DNA of 64,000 bases from Duganella sp. Leaf126 (GTDB lineage: Bacteria > Pseudomonadota > Gammaproteobacteria > Burkholderiales > Burkholderiaceae_D). The DNA lies in contig NZ_LMNW01000031.1 in NCBI RefSeq assembly GCF_001423125.1, positions 335,268 to 399,267 on the forward strand. Reading direction: 5' to 3'. The translations under genes and the position numbers were made by a program. Below the pieces are notes generated by a model. That model ran no database searches. It was given only the letters and a program-made list of their open reading frames with translations, and had not been told where the DNA came from. Within the stretch, counting starts at the first letter, position 1, and each line of letters begins with the position of its first letter. Shown piece after piece: positions 54,624 through 62,866 of this stretch.

Positions 54624-55502
54624 TCAGGCCGGCAGCGCCGCGCCGCTGCCTGACGCCGCATCGAGCCAGCGCACGGCGCCCGCCACCCGTACCGAGCTGC
54701 CGGCCACGTCGCTCATCGTCACATGCAGCAGGCTCGGTGTGCCCATGTCCTCGCCCTGCACGATGTCGATGGCGCCGCCGTGCGGCCAGCCGATGTCGCG
54801 CAGGGTACCGGCCAGCGCTGCGGCGGCGGCGCCCGTTGCCGGGTCCTCGTACACGCCGCCGGAGGCGAACGGATTGCGCGCATGGAAGCGCTGCGCCGAC
54901 TCCGCATGCACGAGCGCGATGGTGGCCAGTCCATGCGCGCGCATCAGGTCGCGGCCTGCCGCCAGCTCGTACCGCATGGCCCGCAGCCGCTCGCGGCTGG
55001 CCAGCGCCAGCACCAGGTGGCTGGCGCCGCCGTTGGCCAGGGCCGGGGCGATGCGCGCATCGAGATCGTCCGCGCGGTAGCCGAACAGCGCCAGCGCTGC
55101 CTGCGTCAACGCTGGCGGCGCTGGCGTGCTGGCGGTCGGCGGCGATTGCAGCGCGGCCGTGGCCGTGTCGCCATCGACGGCGCCTTCGACCGTGATGTGC
55201 GCGTGGTTGGTTGCCAGCGCAAACACGCCGCCGCCCTCCTGCCGCGCCAGCACGGCGCCGAGGGCGATGGTGGCATGACCGCAAAACGGCACTTCGCCGT
55301 CCGGGGCGAAATAGCGCACGCGCCAGCCGCCGGCGTCAGCCGGTGCGGCAAACACGGTTTCCGAGTAACCGAGTTCGGTGGCCAGGCGCTGCATGGTGGC
55401 GTCGTCGGGCAGCGTGGCGGCGACCAGCACGCCGGCCGGATTGCCGCCCTGGCCATTGCTGGTGAACGCCGCCACCTGGTGAATATTGCTGAGGGTATGC
55501 AT
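54624..55502 (-). CDS. PhzF family isomerase
   Basis: A 292-residue PhzF-type protein with the two-fold diaminopimelate-epimerase-like barrel. The catalytic glutamate is E48 in GYSETVF. GNPAGVLV near residue 20, CGHATIALG in the middle and NPFASGGVYEDPATGAAAAAL late are typical. In phenazine producers PhzF isomerises DHHA; the many homologues in other bacteria have unknown substrates, and no phenazine genes lie here. The ATG at 55502 has AAGGAA upstream. It is divergent from the S9 peptidase gene. Confidence 0.92.
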   Translation of the reverse strand: MHTLSNIHQVAAFTSNGQGGNPAGVLVAATLPDDATMQRLATELGYSETVFAAPADAGGWRVRYFAPDGEVPFCGHATIALGAVLARQEGGGVFALATNHAHITVEGAVDGDTATAALQSPPTASTPAPPALTQAALALFGYRADDLDARIAPALANGGASHLVLALASRERLRAMRYELAAGRDLMRAHGLATIALVHAESAQRFHARNPFASGGVYEDPATGAAAAALAGTLRDIGWPHGGAIDIVQGEDMGTPSLLHVTMSDVAGSSVRVAGAVRWLDAASGSGAALPA

Positions 55503-55604
55503 CGATGATTCCTTGGATTGTTCGGGGCGCTGCTGGAGACGGGACCAATTGACAGCCCCGACAGTATTGGTCACTATCGCTGTTTAACTTTTCAGTAGGC
55601 GATC

Positions 55605-57737
55605 GTGTTCATGACTATACCGCGACTTTCCGTTCTTGCCCTGGTCCTTGCCAGCGCCCTTGCAGGCCCTGGCGCCGTGCAGGCAGCCCCGGACGCTGGC
55701 AACGCTGCCCCGGCCAAACACGCCATCACCCACGAAGACGTGTGGCTGATGAAGCGCGTCGGTGCACCGGCGGTGAGCCCGGACGGCAGGTGGGCGGTGT
55801 TTGCCGTCACCGATCCTGCCTACGACAGCAAGGAGCAATGGTCGGACCTGTGGATCAAGTCACTGACCGACGACAGCGCACCACGGCGCCTGACCTTCAG
55901 CAAGGGCGGCGAAAGCGCCGTCAACTGGTCGCCGGACAGCCGCCAGCTGGTCTTCACGGCCAAGCGCGACGGCGACGACGTCGCCCAGATCTACCGCATC
56001 GACATCGCCGGCGGCGGCGAAGCCCAGCGCCTGACCACGCTCACGCTGGGCGCCCGCACGCCCAGGTTCAGCCCGGACGGCAAGCAGCTGCTGTTCGTCA
56101 GCGATGTCTTCCCCGGCGCCGCCGGCGAAGCAGACAACCAGCGCATCGCCAAGGAACGCAAGGACCGCAAGTACACGGCGCGCGCCTACGAGCGCTTCCC
56201 GCCGCGCTATTTCGACAAGTGGCTCGACGACAAGCAGGTGCGCCTGTTCGTGATGGAGGCCGCCGCCGGCGCCCGGCCGCGCGACCTGCTGACCGGGACC
56301 CGGCTGGCGCAGCTGCCCGGCTTTGGCGGCGGCCAGGGCGACGACGGCCAGTCGCTCGACGCCGTCTGGTCCGAGGACGGCAAGACGGTGGTCTTCACCG
56401 CGTCCACCAACCGCGACGAGGCGGCGCGCGCTGCGGGCTATACCCAGATCTTCGCGGTGCCGGCAGCCGGCGGCGAAGCGCAGCAGCTCACGCAGGACAA
56501 GCACAGTTACAAGGCGCTCAAGTTCAGCAGCGACGGCAAGACCCTGTTCGCGCTGACGGAGGAAGAAGCGCCGGGCAAGGTGTACGACGTCACGCGCCTG
56601 GCCAGCCTGGCCTGGCCGGTCACCAGCCCGACGCCGACCATCCTGACCGCCACGCTCGACCGCTCGATCTCGCGCTACGCCCTGCCCGACGGCGCCCGGC
56701 GCATCGTGTTCAGCTACGAGCACGCGGGCCTGGAACAGCTGCATTCGATCCGCTACGACGGCAGCGACCTGCGCGCGGAAAGCTCGCCGGCCACCGGCAC
56801 CATCGGCGCCTTCGCGACCGGCGGCAAGGCCGTGGTGGGCGTGTGGGAATCGTCGATCAACCCACCGGAAGTGTATGCGTTCAACGGCACACCCAAGCGC
56901 CTGACGTCGTTCAACGTAGACCGTGCGGCCGCCATCGACTGGCAGGCGCCCGAGCATTTCTGGTTCAAGGCCAGCGACGGCCGCATGATCCACAACATGC
57001 TGATCAAGCCGGCCAGTTTCGACCCGGCCAAAAAATATCCGCTGTTCGCGGTGATCCACGGCGGCGCCGCCAATATGTGGCGCGACCAGTTCGTGCTGCG
57101 CTGGAACTACCACCTGCTGGCCAAGCCGGGCTACGTGGTGCTGCTGACCGACTACAAGGGCTCGACCGGCTACGGCGAGGAGTTCGCGCGCGCGATCCAG
57201 GGCGATCCGCTGAAAGGGCCGGCCGACGAACTGAACGAGGCGGTCGACCAAGCCGTCAAACGTTACAGCTTCATCGACGGCAGCAGGCTTGCCGCCGGCG
57301 GCGCCAGCTACGGCGGTCACCTGGCCAACTGGCTGCAGGCCACCACCACGCGCTACAAGGCGATCGTCTCGCACGCGGGCGAGATGGACCTGGTCATGCA
57401 ATGGGGCAGCAGCGACAGCATCTATGGGCGCGAAGTCAACAGCGGCGGCCCGGTCTGGGACAACTTGCCCGTGTGGCGCGAGCAGAGCCCCGTCATGCAG
57501 GGCGGTAACCACGCCAAGGGCACCGGTTTCACCACGCCGATCCTGATCTCCGTAGGCGAGCTCGACTATCGCGTCCCCGCCAACAACGCCCTGATGAACT
57601 TTGCCACCCAGCAGCGCTTGAATGTGCCAAGCAAGCTGCTGGTCTTCCCCGACGAAAATCACTGGATCCTGAAAGGCGAAAACAGCCGCTACTTCTACAG
57701 CGAAGTCTACCAGTGGCTCGCCAAATACCTGAAGTAA
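55605..57737 (+). CDS. S9 family prolyl oligopeptidase-type peptidase
   Basis: A 710-residue exported serine peptidase. A signal peptide (about residues 1-28) leads into a beta-propeller of WD40/TolB-like repeats (about 50-430). The C-terminal alpha/beta hydrolase follows with S568 in GASYGG, D654 in GELDYRV and H686 in ENHWIL. This is the dipeptidyl-aminopeptidase/acylaminoacyl-peptidase branch. The GTG at 55605 has TAGG at a fair distance; the ATG two codons later is an equal alternative. It likely degrades peptides in the periplasm. Confidence 0.92.
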   Translation: MFMTIPRLSVLALVLASALAGPGAVQAAPDAGNAAPAKHAITHEDVWLMKRVGAPAVSPDGRWAVFAVTDPAYDSKEQWSDLWIKSLTDDSAPRRLTFSKGGESAVNWSPDSRQLVFTAKRDGDDVAQIYRIDIAGGGEAQRLTTLTLGARTPRFSPDGKQLLFVSDVFPGAAGEADNQRIAKERKDRKYTARAYERFPPRYFDKWLDDKQVRLFVMEAAAGARPRDLLTGTRLAQLPGFGGGQGDDGQSLDAVWSEDGKTVVFTASTNRDEAARAAGYTQIFAVPAAGGEAQQLTQDKHSYKALKFSSDGKTLFALTEEEAPGKVYDVTRLASLAWPVTSPTPTILTATLDRSISRYALPDGARRIVFSYEHAGLEQLHSIRYDGSDLRAESSPATGTIGAFATGGKAVVGVWESSINPPEVYAFNGTPKRLTSFNVDRAAAIDWQAPEHFWFKASDGRMIHNMLIKPASFDPAKKYPLFAVIHGGAANMWRDQFVLRWNYHLLAKPGYVVLLTDYKGSTGYGEEFARAIQGDPLKGPADELNEAVDQAVKRYSFIDGSRLAAGGASYGGHLANWLQATTTRYKAIVSHAGEMDLVMQWGSSDSIYGREVNSGGPVWDNLPVWREQSPVMQGGNHAKGTGFTTPILISVGELDYRVPANNALMNFATQQRLNVPSKLLVFPDENHWILKGENSRYFYSEVYQWLAKYLK

Positions 57738-57823
57738 GTACCTTCAGAGGCAGCTCCGACCTCTGGCCACGCGCGCCGCGCTCAGCGCTGGTCGCGCAGG
57801 TCCCGTCCGCTTGCCAAGCGCAT

Positions 57824-57853
57824 AAAAAAGGGGCCGGTATCACCGGCCCCTTT
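57824..57853. terminator. bidirectional terminator, S9 peptidase and BON gene
   Basis: AAAGGGGCCGGT and ACCGGCCCCTTT form a 12-bp perfect stem with a 3-base loop between two convergent genes. The T-run is long on the - strand (six) and short on the + strand (three). Confidence 0.88.
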
Positions 57854-57874
57854 GTTCATGCAGGCTGCTGCGGT

Positions 57875-58585
57875 TTATTTCACGCGCAGCGCGTTTTGCA
57901 CGTCGTTGACGCCTTTGACACTGCGCGCCACGGTGGCAGCTTTGTCAGCTTCGGCCTGCGATGGCACGAAGCCGCTCAGCGAGACGTTACCGTTGTTGGT
58001 TTCTACCTTGACGTCCAGCGATTTCAGCGATGGCTCGGCCATCAGTTCGGTCTTGATCTTGGTGGTGATCACGGAGTCGGCCACGGCGTCCTTGGCCAGC
58101 TCGGTTTTCGAACGGGCTTCGCAGCTGGCCTTGTCGGTGCCGGTCATGTTGTTGCAGTTGATGCCGGTCTGGGCAATGTCGGCAGCCTGTTTGCCAGCCT
58201 TGGCATCGTTGATGGCAGCAGTTTGCTGCATCTTGGCGGTGCTCTTGCAGCTGTCCTTGTTGGCGCCGGTCATGGCGTCGCATTTTTCTTCGTCGAGGTC
58301 ATAGCGGGCATCGGCCACGGCGATGCGGGCTTTTTCCAGCGAGTTCTTGTCGTTCTTGTACTTGGTGGTGGCGTCCAGCTCGGCCAGTTTCTGGTCCAGC
58401 TTGGCTTGTTCTTCGCAAATATCCTTGGCGTTGCCCGATTGCGCATTGCAAGCGGATTTGGCCGATTTGTAGCTGGCTTCGGCGCGGTCGGTAGCGTTTT
58501 TGTAGGCGACCGTATCGGTTTTCGGGGTGGCAGCGAAGGTCATGCTGGTGGCGCTGGCCAGTACCAGGAAGAGCAGCTTGTTCAT
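57875..58585 (-). CDS. periplasmic BON domain protein
   Basis: A 236-residue exported protein with a signal peptide (about residues 1-18). A long charged helical region follows, containing several Cys-bearing repeats of the form CxxMTGxxKxSC/KASC. A C-terminal BON domain comes last (about 165-236, with TTKIKTELMAEP, VSLSGFVPSQAEADKA and VKGVNDVQN). BON domains bind phospholipid or protect the envelope, as in OsmY. The Cys-rich repeats may be disulfide-linked. The ATG at 58585 has GAGGGAC upstream. Confidence 0.87.
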   Translation of the reverse strand: MNKLLFLVLASATSMTFAATPKTDTVAYKNATDRAEASYKSAKSACNAQSGNAKDICEEQAKLDQKLAELDATTKYKNDKNSLEKARIAVADARYDLDEEKCDAMTGANKDSCKSTAKMQQTAAINDAKAGKQAADIAQTGINCNNMTGTDKASCEARSKTELAKDAVADSVITTKIKTELMAEPSLKSLDVKVETNNGNVSLSGFVPSQAEADKAATVARSVKGVNDVQNALRVK

Positions 58586-58702
58586 GATATGTCCCTCTGT
58601 TGTGGTGGTTGACGGACACATTAAACCGCGCTGCCGCCAGCATCTCTGTGCGGAAACGTACGAAATTGACATGGTGACGAGTTCGCAACGGAACCCGGAT
58701 CA

Positions 58703-59410
58703 CTACTCGCCGCGCGCCAGTCCCTGGCGCCACACGCTGCCCGCCTGGTCGAACAGCGACAGCCTGCTGTCGAAGACCGCGCCGGTCGGCGCCAGCTGCA
58801 GCCAGGCCATGGTGCCGTGCGAACCGCCGGCTACCTCGTCTGCCGCGACCGCCGCGGCGGCACTGGTCACGCCGGCGGTCGATGGCGCCCGTACCTGCCG
58901 CATCCAGGCTGCCACGTCGGCGTAATGCTCGGGGTGGCGCTGCTGGGTCCAGGCCAGCGCCACCAGGTCGGCAAAGCCCTCTTCGCGCCGGGTGTCCTGC
59001 AGCGCGCGCGCCGGCTGGGCGCTATTTTGGGAGAAGCCCGACGGCGTCTGGTGCCAGGCGCCTTGCGCGTAGCGCCAGCAGTGCGCGATTTCGTGGGCGA
59101 ACATGGCTTCGATCATCAAGGCGCGCTGGGCATCGGCAACGCTGCCCAGGATGTCCTCTGCCTGCGGATTGCCGCGCAGGGACAGCACCAGCTTGCAGCG
59201 GCCGTCCTGGTAACCGAGCGCGACCGGCACATCGTCGGCCTGTGCCCGGGGCTGGACCGTGATGTCGACCGGCAGCCGCAAAGCCTGTTTGGCGTACGTG
59301 ATGACCGGCAGACCGGCCGTCAGCCAGCGGGTTTCCATCGCAGTCAGCTCGGCGGCAAAGGCTTGACTGCAGGACAACATCAGCAGGGAAATGAGTGTGC
59401 GCTTGATCAT
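58703..59410 (-). CDS. secreted HExxH metalloprotease-like protein
   Basis: A 235-residue exported protein with a signal peptide (about residues 1-20). H106-E-I-A-H110 is a zinc-binding HExxH, and E144 with D148 in REEGFAD is well placed as the gluzincin third ligand, so a working metallopeptidase is plausible. I do not recognise the family. The two cysteines (C72 and C111) could pair. The start has AAGGAG upstream. It lies among other secreted peptidase genes. Confidence 0.72.
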   Translation of the reverse strand: MIKRTLISLLMLSCSQAFAAELTAMETRWLTAGLPVITYAKQALRLPVDITVQPRAQADDVPVALGYQDGRCKLVLSLRGNPQAEDILGSVADAQRALMIEAMFAHEIAHCWRYAQGAWHQTPSGFSQNSAQPARALQDTRREEGFADLVALAWTQQRHPEHYADVAAWMRQVRAPSTAGVTSAAAAVAADEVAGGSHGTMAWLQLAPTGAVFDSRLSLFDQAGSVWRQGLARGE

Positions 59411-59586
59411 GGTGGCGACTCCTTGATCAAAACTGTAGCACGCAGGACGCAATAATTATTGCTTTGTAGAAGGCCTTACAACACTAAATTATTACGTAGG
59501 CAAACAGGAATGTTTACGGTTTTAAAACGGGTGGCGCGCACCGTGTTGCGCCGCTTTGCGACGTGCCGCGCGCCCCCTGCCTGCGC

Positions 59587-61290
59587 TTATTTTGCCAGCA
59601 AGCTGTCGGCGGTCCTGAACTGGGGCCGGATATCGTTCGGCACCGATTTCATCTTGTCGAGCGCCTTCTGCACGTCGGGCCGGATCAGCACGTATTGGGT
59701 CATCATCTCCTTGGCGCGGGCGTAATCGCCGGTGGCCTCGATCATCAGGAACTCGCGGTCGAGGTCTTTCACCGCTGCCTTGATGCGGGCGAAGTCCACC
59801 GAGAACGTACCGTCGCCATGCGAGACGAAACCGCCCTTGTCGAGCAGGTAGTTGACCTGGATCGCCATGCCGCGCGCGTGCGAGTCGGTCAGGCCGAAGT
59901 GCAGCGTGCGGAACGCCGACGCCAGGAAGGTCGTGTACAGCTTGCGCTCGGCCGCCTCGCCCTGCCCCAGCGTGTCGTTCAGCTGGCCCTTGGTCATCAT
60001 CACGTCCAGCACATACAGGCCGGTGATGTCGGCTTTCGCTTCCTCGATGGTGGAATAGGTGTCCTTCAGGTCCTGGCGCGGGGTCGAGGCCTTGCCGTCG
60101 ACGGTGGTGGCGTGGGGCCCCAGGCCGTGGGTGATCTCGTGGGCCAGGATGTGGGTGAAGAACGCGTCGAAATCGACATCCTTCTGGTCGGCAGGCCTGA
60201 GCACCAGCGTCGCGATCGGCGTCAGCGTGGCCTTGAATTTCGCTTCCTGCACATTCTTGAGCATCACGCGCTTGGAGCCGCGCTGGCTGATGATGCGCTC
60301 GTCGTTGGGCAGGTTGTAGGCGGCCGTCTGCACGCCCATGTTGCCGTCGCCGGCGCCATACACCTGGTTGACCACCACCATCGGCGCAATCGCCCCCACC
60401 TTCGGGTTGCGGTACTGGGCGTCGAGCGGCAGGCTGTCTTCGAGCTCCTGCATGTGGCGCGCGAAGAAGTCGAGCTTTTGCGTCTCCTGCTGGTCGCGGA
60501 TGTTCACGTAGGCCTCGAACGCAGCCTTGAAGCCGAACAGTTCGTCGTTATACGTTTCGTACGGGCCGATGGTGACGTCCACCGGCGCATCGAGATCCAT
60601 CCAGGCGAAGTCGGACGCCAGGTAGTCGTTGCTGAGGAAGGCATCGGCGCGCAGGTCGAGGAATTTTTTCAGCGACGCGTTGTCGGTGGCGGCAGCGGCC
60701 TGCCTGAGCAGCGCGGCAGCTTTTTCCAGTTCCGCCTTGTATTCGACCGAGTACGGCACGGTGGTGAACTGGCCGCCGGCGGTGCGACGGATCGCCGTGA
60801 AGAACCACTGCGCCTGCGACTTGTCGATGGCCGGCAAGGCGTTCATCCAGGTATCGAGCTGGGTCTTGGTGGCGTCGTCGGGATAGAAGCTGCCGCCTTC
60901 GGGCTTTTTCGCAGGAACCCGGATGCCGCCGATCTGCTCCGGCAGGAACGACTGGTGGTCGTCGAGGATGGACCAGGGTCCCTTGTTGAGCCAGAAGTAA
61001 TCGAGGCGGGCCTTGCCCAGCGGCGTCCTGTCTTTTTTCAGCGCGGCCCACAGCGCTTCGTTGCCGGACCAGCGCTGGCGCAGCTGCAGCACGTCGATGA
61101 TCTTGGCCGCCTCGATCAGCTTGACGATGGCCTTCTTGTCGCCGGCCGACAGCTTGCTGGTGTCGGCCGTCAGCGCGACCGGGGCGTAGCGCTGGCTCAT
61201 CTTATTCAGGTCGGCCAGGGTGGCGGGGGCGGCGTGGACGGTGGTCGCTACGGCCATCGCCATGGCCAGCGGGAGCAGGATTTTTTTCAT
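59587..61290 (-). CDS. M49-like (dipeptidyl-peptidase III family) metallopeptidase
   Basis: A 567-residue exported protein with a signal peptide (about residues 1-20). The zinc site reads H384-E-I-T-H388 with E416 in EEAKAD as the third ligand, matching the EEXXAD-type helix of the DPP III/M49 family. Classical DPP III has a six-residue HExxxH; here the spacing is the ordinary HExxH. Other M49 blocks such as GPYETYNDELFG are present. It probably cleaves peptides in the periplasm. Confidence 0.82.
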   Translation of the reverse strand: MKKILLPLAMAMAVATTVHAAPATLADLNKMSQRYAPVALTADTSKLSAGDKKAIVKLIEAAKIIDVLQLRQRWSGNEALWAALKKDRTPLGKARLDYFWLNKGPWSILDDHQSFLPEQIGGIRVPAKKPEGGSFYPDDATKTQLDTWMNALPAIDKSQAQWFFTAIRRTAGGQFTTVPYSVEYKAELEKAAALLRQAAAATDNASLKKFLDLRADAFLSNDYLASDFAWMDLDAPVDVTIGPYETYNDELFGFKAAFEAYVNIRDQQETQKLDFFARHMQELEDSLPLDAQYRNPKVGAIAPMVVVNQVYGAGDGNMGVQTAAYNLPNDERIISQRGSKRVMLKNVQEAKFKATLTPIATLVLRPADQKDVDFDAFFTHILAHEITHGLGPHATTVDGKASTPRQDLKDTYSTIEEAKADITGLYVLDVMMTKGQLNDTLGQGEAAERKLYTTFLASAFRTLHFGLTDSHARGMAIQVNYLLDKGGFVSHGDGTFSVDFARIKAAVKDLDREFLMIEATGDYARAKEMMTQYVLIRPDVQKALDKMKSVPNDIRPQFRTADSLLAK

Positions 61291-61386
61291 TCGAACCTCG
61301 GGTGAAGTGAGGTCCGTATTGTAAATTGTAAATTGCCGCCCTGCGCGGCGGTGCGCCGCATGCAGGGCGGCGGCAATCCGGGCCGC

Positions 61387-62841
61387 TTACTTTGCCACGG
61401 CGGCCAGCTGTGCCGAAGGCTGCCAGCCGGCGCCCAGCGAGCGCGCCACCGCCACCGCTGCCAGCAGGCGCTGGGTGTTGATCTGCACCGCGGCGCGGTC
61501 GGCCGCCAGCGCGCTGCGCTGGGCGTCGGTCACGTCCAGGTAGGTCGAGATACCGCGCTCGTAACGGGCGCGCGCCACCAGGTAGCCACGCGCAGCAGCG
61601 GTCTGCGAAGCTGCCTGCGCTTCGCCCTGCTGCTGGCGTTCCTGCACGTCCGACAGCGCGTCTTCCACCTCGCGCAGCGCCGTCAGCAGCCGGCCTTCGT
61701 GGTTGGCCACCGCTTCCGCATAGCGCGCCTTGGCGATCGCCAGGTTGGCCTTGTTGCGGCCACCGTCGAAGATCGGCAGCGACAGCGCCAGCGGACCGGC
61801 GCTGAACTGGCGCGCGCCGCTATCGCCGAGGTTGCGCAGCGCTTCGGACGCGTAACCGAAGTTACCGGTCAGCGAGATCGACGGATAGAACGCGCCTTCG
61901 GCCACGCCGATCTGCGCATTGGCGGCGCGCAGGGCGGCGACGCTGCCAGCGAGGTCGGGGCGCTGCGACAGCAGGCTGGCCGGCAGGCCGACGGGAATGG
62001 CCGGCGGCGCCGGCAGCACGGCCGGCGTGGCGCTCGCGGCGGTCAGCAGCGCGGAAGGCGACGCACCGACCAGCGTGGCCAGCTGGTGCTCGACCAGGTT
62101 GCGCTGGCGCTGCACTTCGTGCAGGTCGGCCCTGGCGTTGGACAGTTCGATGCGAGCGCGCGAGACATCGAGTTCGTTGGTCAGGCCGGCGTCGAACCGG
62201 GCGGTGACCAGCTGCTCGCTTTCGCGGCGGGTGTCGAGCGCGCCGTTCAGGATCGCCATTTCGGCGTCCAGCCCGCGCAGCTGCCAGTAGGCGGTCGCCA
62301 GTTGCGACGACAGCATCAGCAGCACGCCGTCGCGGTCCGCTTCGGCGGCCAGCGCCTGGGCGTCGGCCGCTTCGACCATGCGCCGCACGCGGCCGAGCAG
62401 GTCGAGCTCATACGAGAAATTGGCGCCGACCTCGTAGTTGTTCCCCTTGATCGAACGCCCGCCCAGCGCAATGCCCTGCGCGGTTTCGGCCGAGCTGCGC
62501 GTGTTCGACACCGAGGCGCCCACGCCCAGCGACGGACGCTCGCTGGCGCGCGACAGGCCGGCCTGCGCCTGCGCCTGCACCAGGCGCTGCGCTGCCGCCT
62601 TGACGTTCGGGTTGTCGCGCAGCGCCGCTTCCTCGAGGCGGTTCAGGGTCGGATCGTTGAACACGGTCCACCACTGGGCCGGCAGATGCGCGGCCGTGCT
62701 GCCTGCCTGCGGCAGGTGCCGGAACGACGCGTCCTTGACGTTTTCCGGCGTGCCGAAATCGGTGCCGACCGTGGTGCAGCCAGCCAGGGCTGCGGTAATG
62801 GAAACAGCGAGCGCGAGGCGCTGCAAAGCTGAATGGAACAT
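61387..62841 (-). CDS. NodT family outer-membrane efflux lipoprotein
   Basis: A 484-residue outer-membrane factor that forms the TolC-like exit duct of a tripartite efflux pump. The lipobox LAG-C22 follows a signal peptide. Two repeats of long coiled helices and short beta strands follow, including SYELDLLGRVRR and the second-half ARYERGISTYLDV. The ATG at 62841 has GAGG upstream. It starts 25 bp after the MFS transporter gene, so both belong to one operon. A membrane-fusion protein gene is expected just beyond the right edge. Confidence 0.93.
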   Translation of the reverse strand: MFHSALQRLALAVSITAALAGCTTVGTDFGTPENVKDASFRHLPQAGSTAAHLPAQWWTVFNDPTLNRLEEAALRDNPNVKAAAQRLVQAQAQAGLSRASERPSLGVGASVSNTRSSAETAQGIALGGRSIKGNNYEVGANFSYELDLLGRVRRMVEAADAQALAAEADRDGVLLMLSSQLATAYWQLRGLDAEMAILNGALDTRRESEQLVTARFDAGLTNELDVSRARIELSNARADLHEVQRQRNLVEHQLATLVGASPSALLTAASATPAVLPAPPAIPVGLPASLLSQRPDLAGSVAALRAANAQIGVAEGAFYPSISLTGNFGYASEALRNLGDSGARQFSAGPLALSLPIFDGGRNKANLAIAKARYAEAVANHEGRLLTALREVEDALSDVQERQQQGEAQAASQTAAARGYLVARARYERGISTYLDVTDAQRSALAADRAAVQINTQRLLAAVAVARSLGAGWQPSAQLAAVAK

Positions 62842-62866
62842 GGAATACCTCACAAAATTTTTTGGA

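Noticed and set aside
54624-55502. Phenazine biosynthesis cluster
   Set aside because: Only a PhzF-family homologue is present; none of the other phz genes occurs nearby, and such homologues are common in non-producers.
59459-59725. A short + strand open frame beside the M49-like gene
   Set aside because: It overlaps the 3' end of the M49-like gene in antisense and has no ribosome-binding site or recognisable product.
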